Positions 1-9,853 of a stretch of DNA of 64,000 bases are shown piece by piece. The notes below the pieces were generated by a model. The model saw only the letters and a list, made by a program, of their open reading frames with translations, was not told the DNA's origin and did no database searches. The number at the start of each line of letters is the position of its first letter. Positions within the stretch are counted from its first letter, which is position 1. The stretch lies in assembly GCA_020830965.2 (NCBI GenBank), contig JACCFC020000004.1, positions 62,001-126,000 of the forward strand, read 5' to 3'. The translations under genes and the position numbers were made by a program. This DNA comes from Neisseriaceae bacterium TC5R-5. Its GTDB lineage: Bacteria > Pseudomonadota > Gammaproteobacteria > Burkholderiales > Chromobacteriaceae.

Positions 1-3000
1 TGTTGCCTGCAAAGTACCCCCATTGAAGTTCAGCGCGCCGGCGACATCGCCCAGATTCTCATCCCTGAACGCTTGCAGCGTACCGCCGTTAATCGTGGTA
101 CCACCGGTGTAGGTGTTGATAGCCGATAACACTAGCAAACCGTCACCGTTCTTGATCAGATTACCTCCAGCGCTACTCGCGATCACACCGCTAAAAGTGG
201 TATCAATGCTGTTATTCGCTGTCAGGCTGTTGCTACCCAGTAATACGCTACCGGCACCAGACAGATTATTCGCCGTTTGGTCGAAACCACCCAAGTTGAG
301 GGTAGCGTTCTGGCTGACCGTCACATTGGCACTCTTGGCAAAAGCATCCTTCACACCACCTTGCAATGTACCTGTGTTGATCAGGGTATCGCCGCTATAG
401 GTATTCGCCGCATTAGCCAGAATCAATGTACCGCTGCCAGCCTTGCTAAGATTGCCGGTACCGCTAAGCACACCTGTCACATTCAAATCGCCGGTCACAT
501 CAAATGTGCCGCCGTTTGTCCCCAGCGTTACCGCACGTGCCGTGCCAAAACTGCTAGTCGTCTGCAGGGTACCGCCATCAAAGCTTAGCGCGCCTGCGGC
601 ATCGCCCAGATTGTTATTGGCCGCTACTTGCAGAATCCCGCCATTAAGCTTGGTACCGCCGGTATAGGTATTGACTGCTGATAACACCAGCGTACCCGCA
701 CCATTCTTGGTCAGGGTCTTGCCATCCCAACCCGTAGCGGTAAAAGGCCCGGTTTGATCGGCCAGCGCCACATCCACATTAAACGCCGTACCTTCTGCCA
801 GCGTAAAGCTACCAGTAGCCTTATCAAGTGAGCTTTGGTTCCAGGCCAGCTTGAAGCCAACGCTGTAGTTCTGACGATCACGATCAACCGAGCCTTCGGT
901 GATCAGATAATCGAGGCCGGAATTCCCTAGCGTTGGGTTTGCCGTCACAAAATCACCACTAATACCATCTGCTGCTGCAGTATGAATCACCACATAATTC
1001 TGGCCTTCAATATCCGTGGCTTTTCGAATCGAAGCATTATCAAAGGTCTTAGCAAAACCAAGCAGATTCAGTGTACCGTTCAGACTGGCGGTATTCGCTA
1101 CGACCGCAGGCGCACTACCCAGTGCCACATTCAGCACAGAGTTTGCTTCCTGAGTAAACACACCGCCGACATTCAGCGAACCGGTATCCGTACTAATTGT
1201 GGTGCTAGCCCCATCCTTCGTGGTGTAGTTACCTAATGTGGTCAACGCCCCACTCTGATTCAGGCTTAAAGTACCCCCACTCACCGTAACCGAACCCAAA
1301 GAGTTGCTATTACTGGTCAGGTTGAAAGTGCCAGTGCCGGTTTTGTTCAGCGAGCTGCTGCCGGTGCCGGTAAGCTTGCCAGCAAATGCGGTGTCGGCAA
1401 CAATCTGTGCGGTTAAAGCCCCACTAGTACCCAAGGTGATAGTACTGTCTGCGGTACCGGAGAGCTGCTTTGCTGTTTGGCTAGTATTATTCAGGTTTAA
1501 GGTCGCATCACCGGCAACGGTGACTGCTGCGCTCTGAGCAAAGACGCTATTCGCACCAGCTTGCAGCGTGCCAGCATTGATATTGGTGTTGCCGGTATAG
1601 GTATTGGTGCCGGTCAGAATCAGCGTACCCGTGCCCGCCTGCGTCAAACTGCCAGCTCCACTAACAACGCCATCATAAGTCAGCGCATTGCTACGCTTAA
1701 ACAGTAAAGAGGCCTTCTCGGCAATACTGATATCGCCTGCTACTGAACCGACCGTACCACCATTACCAATCTGTAGAGTGCCTGCACTCACAGTAGTTGT
1801 ACCGGTGTAGCTATTGTCGGCAGACAGAATCAAGGTGCCCGCGCCCAATTTAGTCAGGCTATTACCGTCCCAAGCTGTGCCGGAAACATCTGTTCGACGA
1901 GCCAGTGCAACATCCACCTCAAAGCTATCAGTTGGTGCCGTTAGCGTGAAATTGCCGGTGCTAGCGCCGGTGCTAGCCTCGGTATTGGCATTGCCATTGG
2001 TCCACGCCAAGAAGAAGCCCAAGTTGTAGCTCTTCTTATCCGTTGAGATCACGCCATTGCCAAGCAAATAGTCTGGCAAACTCGAAGGATCGGTCGGTGC
2101 GTCAAATGCGCCGGTGATATCTGCGACACTCTGAATCAAAGTATATGTGCGGGCTGCTGCCTCACTAGCCTTGGTGGGTGTAGCCCCACTATTAAAGCCA
2201 GTAACATTCAGTTTCCCTGCCAGCACAGCACTAGCAGCGGTAATCGTCGGGCCGACACTGTCGCCGTCCAACGTTACATTCAGTGTGGAACCTGCCACCT
2301 GTGTGAAGGCTCCGCCAATAATGATTTTGCCGCCAGTGGAGTTGATATTGGTGGTAGCACCATTTTGTGTGGTGTAGCTACCCAAAGTGTTCAACGTGCC
2401 GGTTTGATCCAGGCTTAAGGTACCGGCGCTGACACTGATGGAACCGACGGAGTTGCTATTGCCGGTCAGGCTGAAAGTGCCGGTGCCGGTTTTATTGAGT
2501 GAGCTGGTACCCGTACCAGTAAGCGTGCCAGCAAATGTGGTGTCGGCAACAATCTGCGCGGTTAAAGCCCCACTAGTACCTAAGGTGATAGTACTGTCTG
2601 CGGTACCGGAGAGCTGCTTTGCCAGTTGGCTGGTATTGTTCAGGTCTAAGGTGGCATCGTCGGCAACGGTGACTGCTGCGCTTTGTGCAAAGACACTACC
2701 CGCACCAGCTTGCAACGTACCAACATTGATATTGGTATCGCCGGTATAAGTATTGACCCCGCCAAGGGTCAACGTACCGGTTCCAGTTTTGATCAAGCTA
2801 CCACTACCGCTAATAACACCGCTAAAGTTGCTGGTACTGCTCCCATTATTATTGGCCGTCAGCGCTGCACTGCCTAACAAAACTGAACCGGCACCAGACA
2901 AACTACTGATGTTTTGCGCAAGGTTATTCAAATCTAAAATAGCATCAGTAGCGACACTCACTGCGGCACTTTGCGCTAGCGCATTGACAACCCCAGCCTG

Positions 3001-4452
3001 CAAGGTACCGACGTTAACGCTAGTATTGCCTGTGTAAGTATTGACTCCACCAAGGGTCAACGTACCGGTTCCAGTTTTGATCAAGCTACCACTGCCGCTA
3101 ATAACACCGCTAAAGTTGCTGGTACTGCTCCCATTATTATTGGCCGTCAGCGCTGCACTGCCTAACAAAACTGAACCAGCACCAGACAGATTATTAGCTG
3201 TTTGCGCAAAATCGTTTAAATTCAGTACAGCGTCAGTAGCTACATTTACTGCTGCGCTTTGAGCAAAGACGTTGGCTGCTCCAGCCAACAGAGTACCGGC
3301 AGCCACCGTGGTGCTACCAGTATAGTTATTGGGGGTGGTGGTAGAAGCATTGCTAAAAGTAAGCGTACCTGTGCCAGTCTTGGTGAAGTTGCCGCTACCT
3401 ATAATTCGTCCACTCAGTGTGAGGTTAGTATTATTGTTGGCAGTTAAAGTGGCCAGCGCGGTGGTACCAAGGTTTATCGTACCAGTACCAGAAAGCTCCT
3501 TAACACTCTGGTTAAAGGTGCCGATATTGAAGATAGTCGTAGCGCCGTTGACAGTAACGGCGGAACTGGTGGCGAAGATATCATTAGTCCCAGCCAGTAA
3601 GGTACCTTGAGTGATATTAGTAGCACCTTGGTATAAATTACTAGCGCTCAGAGTCAGAGTGCCCAGTCCTGTTTTCGTTAAGCTACCATTACCAGTAATT
3701 TGACTAGAAATAGTCATATTTCTGGCAGAAGTTAAGCCTGTTTGGATGGTTCCATCACCCTCTAAAATTATTCCTCCTGTGTAGTTAGTAATATTTGCAC
3801 TGTTGGCTAAGGTACCACCATTAAACGTAAAGACCCCCCCATTCAATACATTTGCATTAGCAATGCTTAGTGTCCCTTCTTTCAGGCTCCAATTGGTTGA
3901 CACTCCAAGCACAGGATCGCCCTCCAAAGCCCAAGAACCGCTACCCGATTTTTCATATCCGCTAAAACCTAGATAAACAGCACCTATCTCCGATATATCA
4001 AACGCACCATTTGTAGCACTTCCGCCTAACACTAAAATATTACTAGTTCCACTTGTAGCATTCACAAAACCAGTATCAAAATTATAACCATCATTCAGCA
4101 CGAAACGGTTGTTACTCCCGCTAATGATAACGGCATCGGCACTCCCCGCCCCACCGTAAATCCCCCCGGCATTGGTATAGGTATTATTACTCCCCGAAAT
4201 CACCAAACCAGCGGCACCATTATCTCCAGTTAGGGTGTCACCAGCAGCGGTTGAAGCAGTACCGTCATTTGTCGATATTGTCACCGTACCGACAACATCA
4301 GCCGCCATCGCCATCAGCGGATTAGCCCCCAACAAAAACCCACTCAACACCAGCGGCCACACCGGTTTGCAGAAAGCGCCATTTAGCCCTTGTGCCAGTC
4401 GTGACGGCGTAAAAGGAGGGGCGTGCTGCGTCTTTTGAAGGACATCTTTCAT
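1..4452 (-). CDS. Giant autotransporter-type adhesin with beta-strand repeats (partial; 3' end off the left edge)
   Basis: The minus frame is open from an ATG at 4452 to base 1, at least 1484 codons. The N-terminus is basic and is followed at about residues 28-50 by a hydrophobic stretch ending in AMAA, an extended signal peptide typical of type V secreted proteins. The passenger then repeats motifs such as GTLTLSGxNTYTGxT and GTLQAG many times, the pattern of the autotransporter-associated beta-strand repeat (PATR) that builds a beta-helix. The C-terminal barrel would lie outside the window, so type Va secretion is inferred. An in-frame ATG at 4464 is an alternative start; neither start has a strong ribosome site. 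Likely role: surface adhesion or aggregation. The next genes are type IV pilus genes on the same strand, about 290 bp away. Confidence 0.88.
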   Translation of the reverse strand, partial: MKDVLQKTQHAPPFTPSRLAQGLNGAFCKPVWPLVLSGFLLGANPLMAMAADVVGTVTISTNDGTASTAAGDTLTGDNGAAGLVISGSNNTYTNAGGIYGGAGSADAVIISGSNNRFVLNDGYNFDTGFVNATSGTSNILVLGGSATNGAFDISEIGAVYLGFSGYEKSGSGSWALEGDPVLGVSTNWSLKEGTLSIANANVLNGGVFTFNGGTLANSANITNYTGGIILEGDGTIQTGLTSARNMTISSQITGNGSLTKTGLGTLTLSASNLYQGATNITQGTLLAGTNDIFATSSAVTVNGATTIFNIGTFNQSVKELSGTGTINLGTTALATLTANNNTNLTLSGRIIGSGNFTKTGTGTLTFSNASTTTPNNYTGSTTVAAGTLLAGAANVFAQSAAVNVATDAVLNLNDFAQTANNLSGAGSVLLGSAALTANNNGSSTSNFSGVISGSGSLIKTGTGTLTLGGVNTYTGNTSVNVGTLQAGVVNALAQSAAVSVATDAILDLNNLAQNISSLSGAGSVLLGSAALTANNNGSSTSNFSGVISGSGSLIKTGTGTLTLGGVNTYTGDTNINVGTLQAGAGSVFAQSAAVTVADDATLDLNNTSQLAKQLSGTADSTITLGTSGALTAQIVADTTFAGTLTGTGTSSLNKTGTGTFSLTGNSNSVGSISVSAGTLSLDQTGTLNTLGSYTTQNGATTNINSTGGKIIIGGAFTQVAGSTLNVTLDGDSVGPTITAASAVLAGKLNVTGFNSGATPTKASEAAARTYTLIQSVADITGAFDAPTDPSSLPDYLLGNGVISTDKKSYNLGFFLAWTNGNANTEASTGASTGNFTLTAPTDSFEVDVALARRTDVSGTAWDGNSLTKLGAGTLILSADNSYTGTTTVSAGTLQIGNGGTVGSVAGDISIAEKASLLFKRSNALTYDGVVSGAGSLTQAGTGTLILTGTNTYTGNTNINAGTLQAGANSVFAQSAAVTVAGDATLNLNNTSQTAKQLSGTADSTITLGTSGALTAQIVADTAFAGKLTGTGSSSLNKTGTGTFNLTSNSNSLGSVTVSGGTLSLNQSGALTTLGNYTTKDGASTTISTDTGSLNVGGVFTQEANSVLNVALGSAPAVVANTASLNGTLNLLGFAKTFDNASIRKATDIEGQNYVVIHTAAADGISGDFVTANPTLGNSGLDYLITEGSVDRDRQNYSVGFKLAWNQSSLDKATGSFTLAEGTAFNVDVALADQTGPFTATGWDGKTLTKNGAGTLVLSAVNTYTGGTKLNGGILQVAANNNLGDAAGALSFDGGTLQTTSSFGTARAVTLGTNGGTFDVTGDLNVTGVLSGTGNLSKAGSGTLILANAANTYSGDTLINTGTLQGGVKDAFAKSANVTVSQNATLNLGGFDQTANNLSGAGSVLLGSNSLTANNSIDTTFSGVIASSAGGNLIKNGDGLLVLSAINTYTGGTTINGGTLQAFRDENLGDVAGALNFNGGTLQAT
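2753..3328. repeat. Tandem 288-bp repeat inside the adhesin passenger
   Basis: Two neighbouring 288-bp (96-codon) units start at 2753 and 3041. Their first ~150 bases are almost identical at DNA level, the rest diverges. A longer match, about 315 bp, pairs 1301-1615 with 2453-2767 at a distance of 1152 bp, exactly four times 288. Units are multiples of three, so copy gain or loss keeps the frame. Confidence 0.85.
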
Positions 4453-4492
4453 ATATCTACCCATAAATGATCATAGTCTGAAAAAATTCAAT

Positions 4493-4512
4493 CTATGTGA
4501 ATATTCACATAG
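4493..4512. promoter_or_regulatory. Perfect 20-bp palindrome upstream of the adhesin
   Basis: CTATGTGA-ATAT-TCACATAG is fully self-complementary and lies 41-60 bases upstream of the adhesin start codon on the minus strand. The core TGTGA-N4-TCACA resembles a CRP half-site pair but with 4 instead of 6 central bases. A dimeric repressor or activator operator is the simplest reading; the regulator is unknown. Confidence 0.5.
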
Positions 4513-4742
4513 GTTTTTGCAATTCTATACACTATGAAGACAGGAAGCAAACTCCCGTTTAGCGTACTGAAATTTGACATAAGCCAATACGCACGCAAAA
4601 AAGCCCCACAACTGTGCGTTTAATGCACGGCCATGGAGCATTTGAAGATGCTGTCAAGTAGTTTAGCGCGTGGCTCAGCAGCGCAACTTAGCGCTCTAGG
4701 GCAGCAGTTTTGCAGCTAGGTTTGGTGGGTGGCTTTATGTGA

Positions 4743-5201
4743 CTACCAACAGCCGGTTGTCGTGACAGCGCTACCGCTGCTGGTGATGTTGCTGCGATTG
4801 CCATAGCTGTCCAACTGATAAATTGCACAGCTATCGGTCGCTTGCGCACTACCGCTTACCGGGGTGGCTTGCAGGGTGTAGGAGGGAGTAGTACCGGTGG
4901 TCACTGCCGAAACCGCCAGTGTGTAGTAGTTTTGGCTGGTGCTGGGAATGGCTACGGTGTTGCTGACGATATTGCTATAGCTCAGATTGCTGAGCTGGTT
5001 GGTGTAGGCATTATTCAGCGCATAGTAACTTTCCTGGCGTGCAGCCAGGTCGAGCAAGGCCGTTTTAGCGGCAGCGCGGTTGGATTTTTGCGTGCTTCGC
5101 AGATAGCTGGGCACCGCGATGGCAACGATGATGCCGACAATGGCCATCACAATCAGTAGTTCAATCAGGCTAAAGCCGCCGGCAGTGGTTTTATTGTTCA
5201 T
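4743..5201 (-). CDS. pilE: Type IV pilin-like protein PilE (minor pilin)
   Basis: 152 aa. The N-terminus has the class III prepilin signal: a short polar leader ending in Gly9, cleavage before Phe10, then FSLIELLIV with Glu at mature position 5 and a hydrophobic helix that packs into the pilus core. Two Cys near the end (SCAIYQ and GCW) would form the D-region disulfide loop. It is the last gene of the minor pilin operon, 15 bases after pilY1. In related operons this position holds a PilE-type minor pilin rather than the major subunit. Role: a subunit of the pilus or of the tip/initiation complex. Confidence 0.88.
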   Translation of the reverse strand: MNNKTTAGGFSLIELLIVMAIVGIIVAIAVPSYLRSTQKSNRAAAKTALLDLAARQESYYALNNAYTNQLSNLSYSNIVSNTVAIPSTSQNYYTLAVSAVTTGTTPSYTLQATPVSGSAQATDSCAIYQLDSYGNRSNITSSGSAVTTTGCW

Positions 5202-5216
5202 TTTGCGTGTGCTCTC

Positions 5217-8200
5217 TTAGCGCAGTTCTACCCAGGTCAATCGGTAAGCTTGGTTGGCGGCATAGGGGTTCACTTGCAGCACATTGCCCGTAACCTGCCC
5301 CAAGGAGGTTTGGTACACCAGATAGCTGGCACCGTTGTAAGTCACCGGCTGGAAGGAACCGACCGCGCTGCCTTGCACCGCATTGATGGTATAGCCGGAT
5401 ACCCCGGTAAAACCGCTTTGATCATTGGTGAAAAACGATTTGCTGAAATTACCGCCGGTGGCCGGATTAAGTGCGTAGCTCCAGCCTGTGTCGGTGCCGG
5501 TGCTGCATAGCAGCGGGCTGTTATTGGCCGGAATGGTGGTGTTGAACAGGATGGCACCCAGATAGTTTTGTGGGTTGTATAACAGTTGTTCGGTGGAGTT
5601 GGGGAAGGTAAACGTCCAGCCGTATTGTGTATTGCCTGCAGAGCAGGCGGTACTACCCGCCCAGCACACTGGGTTGCTGCTAAGGCTGGCATAGTTTTGT
5701 ACAGTGGTGCTGGATGAGGCAATGGTGGTTTGCCGGGTTTGTGCCACCAGATTGCTCGCCGCAAGCGGCACCGTGGGGGTGCCACTGACTGGGGTGGCAT
5801 ATTGCGTAGTGGACAGGCTGTTCCAGCCCGACATATTCCAGTCCCACACGCCATAGAAGGCCTGGCTGCCGGAGGCATAAATGGAAGACGAGGTGGTGGT
5901 AAAAGGGATTTTCTGGCCGGTGCCAAAGTAGAGCATCACGCGTGGGTTAGTAGCGGAGGCAGTAATAGAGCCGACATTAATCTTGGTGGTAATGGGCCGC
6001 AAAATGGCCGAGGCCGATGAGGTGGCGGCACTGGCCGGGGTAGCAAAGACCGGCTTGGCGCTGCCACCATAGCTGGAGACGCCCCATTGAGTGGGGTTGC
6101 TATTGGTCACGTCAAAGCGCCAGACGTTGCCGAACAAATCACCCGCGTAGATGTAGTCGGTAATGCTATCGCCATCCAGGTCGACAGCAGTCGTCTGATA
6201 AATGCCATTAGGCGTACTGGCTGCACTCGGGTCCTGGCTGGCGCCATAGCCGGTGGAGTATTCGTAAAAGGTAATCGCACCGCTAGTAGGATTAACCATC
6301 ATGATAAAAATGGCACCAACACCACTATTGCTTTTGTAGCCATTGCCGAAGATTGCCCCCCAACTGCCATTGTGAAAACGGGTAATCACCGGGGTACCAA
6401 ATAGATAGCCCAAGTCATTGCCACAATTGGTTTTGTTGACACAGCTGATTGAGGAAGGTGTCCATTCTCCCAACAAGATGGAACTGGCTCTGGATTCGCT
6501 GAAGGTGCTGGGGGTGGTGACATCCAGCGCATAGAGTGCCTGGCCGCCAGCTCCTAGGCCACCTACCAGCCAAGTGCGCCAGCTATTGTTGTAAAACAGG
6601 TCGCCACTACCGGGGGTAGCATCAACGAAGTACTGATGGCCATAGCCATTGCTACTGTATTCGTCGGTATTACTAAGCACGGCATTGGGCACATAACCTA
6701 GTACTTCCTGACCATCGTTGGGTGTGGTGCTGGTGGAATAAGTGCCTGAGCTGGTGTAGGCACCGCTGCGAAAGCCATGCAGCATGCCATCATTAGCACC
6801 GACATAAACAATATTGGCCCGTGTAGCATTACTGCTAATAAAGCTAGCATAGCTGCTGGCACCGGTTGCATTTTCCGGCAGGCTGGCACTGCTATTGATA
6901 TTGTCTTTCCAGGTGGAGTTATAGCTTTGCGCTGGGGCACCTACCCACACCGGGCTGGCATTGATGATGTCGCCCAGCACGCCATCCCGTGTGCGAAACA
7001 GGCCACTGCCGCTGGAGGTGATTTCATTACTGCGATCGCCACGCAGATAGGCCAGCCGGTTACTGCCCTGATTATCGGTAGAGTTGAGCGCAGACTGTTG
7101 CGCTGAGCTGAGGTTGCTCCATTGAAACGGTACGCCGCTGGCACTGCTGCTATTCCAGGTAATCAGCTTTCTGGCAGACGAACTTTGTGCGCTGCCACTG
7201 CTTGCACCGGTGGCACTACAGGCACCACCAGTCAATACGCAGGAGGCATCCCAGGTAGCGGTGGTGGATAAGGAGACAGCGTTGGTACTGCTGTTAACAA
7301 CCAGCGGATAGGAGGCAATCTGCCCCCACCAGTTATCAGAGTGGTAATAGGCGAGATAAGCCTGAGAACCGGTTTGGATTTGTGCCGATTGTTGGGTATT
7401 GACGCCAGCGGAGCTGCCGGAGGTGGTTTGCGGCGCTGCCTGGAAGCAGGTGATTTCGTGCACATTGCGGCTACCACCCGTCGAGCCAGCAAAACCGAAA
7501 GTCACATATTCGGGCAGGGCGCCACTCACGGCCGGGTTGCTGATATCGTAGCTATTAATCACATTACGGTAAGCACCGCCATTGTAGCTGTACCAGAAAC
7601 TGAGCAGATTTTCTGGGGTAATCTGTAAGCGGTAGCTGATGGGTATGGCCTTGGGCCGGGTGGTATTGGATGGCTGAATTGCCATCGGCCCTTCACTCAC
7701 TTTCCAGATACCGTTTTGCGAGCTGGGCAGGCCACTGATGGGAATAAAAGCATAATTAGGGACAGCGGTGGTGGCCCCCTTTGAGCTGCTTTTCACGGTT
7801 CCTGACTTACAAATGCTCTGAATAGTGCCGTAGTCACGAGTGGAATAGTACTGGGCATATGAGGAGCTGTTCAGCCAGCTCAGGTTGACATTACCTGCAC
7901 CACGCATCGCAATGGCTAAGGGGCTATAAGCGGGGCCGGTGGAGGTGTTATCACTTTTATTGGTGAAGTTACCATATTCATCCATGCCCACCCCTAGGTA
8001 ACCGTTGGGCATGCCATCCGAAGCGGTATTGCCATTGGAGCAGGAATAACCTAGTGAACCACCGGTAGCTCCGATATTGGTCGGTACCGCGGCCGAAGTT
8101 GAACCACTGGGATTGGAAATAAGAAAGAAGCTCATGCCATCGGCGCCATTGCCCGCCGAACCGCCCGAGTCACCATTATAAGTATACGAAGTCCAGGTAA

Positions 8201-8543
8201 CGCTAATACCGGAGTCGGTAGGAAACCAACTGTTATAGATAATGGCACCACGCTGGTAGTTTGCACTATTTGTCAGCCGTAAAGCGCCATTGCCTGAGGG
8301 GTCGGGAAAGGTACCGTTATAGCCGCCCACCTGTCCGCTGGGGCAGCCGGGTATTTGCCCGCTTCCCGGGCTGCTATTGCTGCTCGCCGTTAAACAGGCA
8401 TTGCCTATAACATTCCAGTTTTGCTGATTATTTATACCGGTAAAATTATCGGTCACTATCAGGGCATGAGCTGGCCAAGCAAATAGGCAGGCGGTCGCCA
8501 TTACACTAAGGCGCAGCAAAGTCTTTGGTTTAGCTCGGGTCAT
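5217..8543 (-). CDS. pilY1: PilY1/PilC-type pilus tip adhesin
   Basis: 1108 aa with a signal peptide ending in WPAHA at about residue 27. The N-terminal ~350 residues contain GADGMSFFL and LGYS motifs that look like an L-type (legume-like) lectin domain. The C-terminal half is the PilY beta-propeller, with the calcium-loop signature DLDGDSITD at about residues 787-795 followed by AGDLFGNVWRFDV. PilY1/PilC proteins sit at the pilus tip, prime assembly together with the minor pilins, and bind surfaces or host ligands; calcium binding controls extension against retraction. The gene lies between pilX and pilE, with 15-base gaps on both sides, so it is co-transcribed. Confidence 0.93.
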   Translation of the reverse strand: MTRAKPKTLLRLSVMATACLFAWPAHALIVTDNFTGINNQQNWNVIGNACLTASSNSSPGSGQIPGCPSGQVGGYNGTFPDPSGNGALRLTNSANYQRGAIIYNSWFPTDSGISVTWTSYTYNGDSGGSAGNGADGMSFFLISNPSGSTSAAVPTNIGATGGSLGYSCSNGNTASDGMPNGYLGVGMDEYGNFTNKSDNTSTGPAYSPLAIAMRGAGNVNLSWLNSSSYAQYYSTRDYGTIQSICKSGTVKSSSKGATTAVPNYAFIPISGLPSSQNGIWKVSEGPMAIQPSNTTRPKAIPISYRLQITPENLLSFWYSYNGGAYRNVINSYDISNPAVSGALPEYVTFGFAGSTGGSRNVHEITCFQAAPQTTSGSSAGVNTQQSAQIQTGSQAYLAYYHSDNWWGQIASYPLVVNSSTNAVSLSTTATWDASCVLTGGACSATGASSGSAQSSSARKLITWNSSSASGVPFQWSNLSSAQQSALNSTDNQGSNRLAYLRGDRSNEITSSGSGLFRTRDGVLGDIINASPVWVGAPAQSYNSTWKDNINSSASLPENATGASSYASFISSNATRANIVYVGANDGMLHGFRSGAYTSSGTYSTSTTPNDGQEVLGYVPNAVLSNTDEYSSNGYGHQYFVDATPGSGDLFYNNSWRTWLVGGLGAGGQALYALDVTTPSTFSESRASSILLGEWTPSSISCVNKTNCGNDLGYLFGTPVITRFHNGSWGAIFGNGYKSNSGVGAIFIMMVNPTSGAITFYEYSTGYGASQDPSAASTPNGIYQTTAVDLDGDSITDYIYAGDLFGNVWRFDVTNSNPTQWGVSSYGGSAKPVFATPASAATSSASAILRPITTKINVGSITASATNPRVMLYFGTGQKIPFTTTSSSIYASGSQAFYGVWDWNMSGWNSLSTTQYATPVSGTPTVPLAASNLVAQTRQTTIASSSTTVQNYASLSSNPVCWAGSTACSAGNTQYGWTFTFPNSTEQLLYNPQNYLGAILFNTTIPANNSPLLCSTGTDTGWSYALNPATGGNFSKSFFTNDQSGFTGVSGYTINAVQGSAVGSFQPVTYNGASYLVYQTSLGQVTGNVLQVNPYAANQAYRLTWVELR

Positions 8544-8558
8544 CTCGCCTCCTTATGC

Positions 8559-9107
8559 TCATTTACCCAGATTATTAAAGGTAGACGAGACAATAAACGT
8601 GCTTTGCAATACGACCACAGCGGCCTGGTTGCCACCATAACCTACGGCATTGATCTGATAGACCAGGCCGGAGTTAATCGCATTGACGCCTAAATATTGA
8701 ATGTAAAACATGGGGTTACGGGTATAGGTATTGATACCGCTACTCGCTATAGTCATGCCGCTAGGGGTGTAGTTGACACCCACAGTCCAAGGCAGTGTTG
8801 TTGGGCTGCTATGGGCGTTGCTGCATACCACCGGTGTGGAAACAATGCTGCTACAGTTCACCGCTGTGGTCACATTACCCTGCGACAACCACCATTCGGC
8901 GTAGCGCAACGCTGCCTGTGCCGATTCAAAAGCCCGGCTTTTTTCACGAAAATTACCCGACATGCGCCCTTGCAGACCATAGCTGCGGAACATGGAGATG
9001 CCAATAATGGTAATCAGCACCAAAAATAGCAGGCTGGCCACTAGGGCAAACCCACGTGCCAAGGCAGAGGGCTTGTGCGAATAGGCATCAGGAGTGAGCG
9101 GCGTCAT
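8559..9107 (-). CDS. pilX: Type IV pilus minor pilin PilX
   Basis: 182 aa. After a 19-residue basic leader ending in Gly comes FALVASLLFLVLITIIG, a prepilin-type helix without the usual Glu at position 5, as is normal for PilX (the GspK-like tip pilin). The following segment, MSGNFREKSRAFESAQAALRYAE, shows the conserved PilX pattern (quoted here in two parts: MSGNFREK and AFESAQAALRYAE). Its start overlaps the pilW stop by 4 bases. It takes part in the tip complex with PilV, PilW and FimT that loads PilY1. Confidence 0.9.
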   Translation of the reverse strand: MTPLTPDAYSHKPSALARGFALVASLLFLVLITIIGISMFRSYGLQGRMSGNFREKSRAFESAQAALRYAEWWLSQGNVTTAVNCSSIVSTPVVCSNAHSSPTTLPWTVGVNYTPSGMTIASSGINTYTRNPMFYIQYLGVNAINSGLVYQINAVGYGGNQAAVVVLQSTFIVSSTFNNLGK

Positions 9108-9853
9108 TGCTGATTCGGCAAGAAAATAATGCGGGAAAAAGGTATCTGCTGCGGTACGCTACCCAGTTGCGCGCAATACAGCATGGTAATGGTCGCTTGT
9201 ATCGATAGCACCGACAGCCAGTTAGTGACGGCGGAAGCCACGCTGTATTGTGTAACCGAGCCATTACCGGTAGTACCCACCCCATACAGAAACTTGATAT
9301 TGCTGATTCCCTGATAACCGAGTGCATTACAGGCAGTGGCAGTGGAACCAGAGGTATTGACGCCCCCTACCAGGGCTTGGGCGGTGCCGCCATTCAACGC
9401 GCACGTGAGCTGCAGGGTAGCCGTGTTGACAGTAAAGGCATTGATGTAATTGACAGGTGTACTTGAGGAGCTATTGGTTCCACCCAGGCAATTGACCACA
9501 CTATCGTTTTGCGCACTCTGGAATTGCACATAAAGAGTATCCGGCGTACTAGCATTGGCACCACTGATGCCGTAGACAAACTGGCCACTGCTGGTAAACG
9601 GCGAGGTGGCAGGGAAAGCCTGCTGCGCCAGCTGAGATTGCACATTGCCAAAATAACCAGCGGTTTCGGTGATCTGCGTCAGCATAGTCATCGACATGCG
9701 TTGATCATCCTGCAATTGAGTCAGCCCCGACTGTGATTGGAAGGTAGTACGCATCGAAATAAAAATAGACAATAGGCCCGCCAGTAAAAACAAGCTGATC
9801 GTGATCGCAATCAGCAGTTCCAGCAGAGTCATACCGCGCTGCTTGGTTTTCAT
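9104..9853 (-). CDS. pilW: Type IV pilus minor pilin PilW
   Basis: 249 aa. The leader is MKTKQRG, with cleavage before Met8 and MTLLELLIAITISLFLLAG as the pilin helix with Glu at position 5. The segment LQDDQRMSMTMLTQITETAGYFGN is typical of PilW (the D-x-R and AGYFGN elements are visible). It is a GspJ-like subunit of the tip complex. It overlaps pilV by 4 bases upstream and pilX by 4 bases downstream, a sign of translational coupling. Confidence 0.9.
   Translation of the reverse strand: MKTKQRGMTLLELLIAITISLFLLAGLLSIFISMRTTFQSQSGLTQLQDDQRMSMTMLTQITETAGYFGNVQSQLAQQAFPATSPFTSSGQFVYGISGANASTPDTLYVQFQSAQNDSVVNCLGGTNSSSSTPVNYINAFTVNTATLQLTCALNGGTAQALVGGVNTSGSTATACNALGYQGISNIKFLYGVGTTGNGSVTQYSVASAVTNWLSVLSIQATITMLYCAQLGSVPQQIPFSRIIFLPNQQ

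Noticed and set aside
113-4438. Many plus-strand open frames of 60-105 codons, themselves repetitive
   Set aside because: They are antisense shadows of the long minus-strand adhesin frame; their repetition mirrors its repeats.
4493-4512. CRP site
   Set aside because: The TGTGA/TCACA half-sites are 4, not 6, bases apart.
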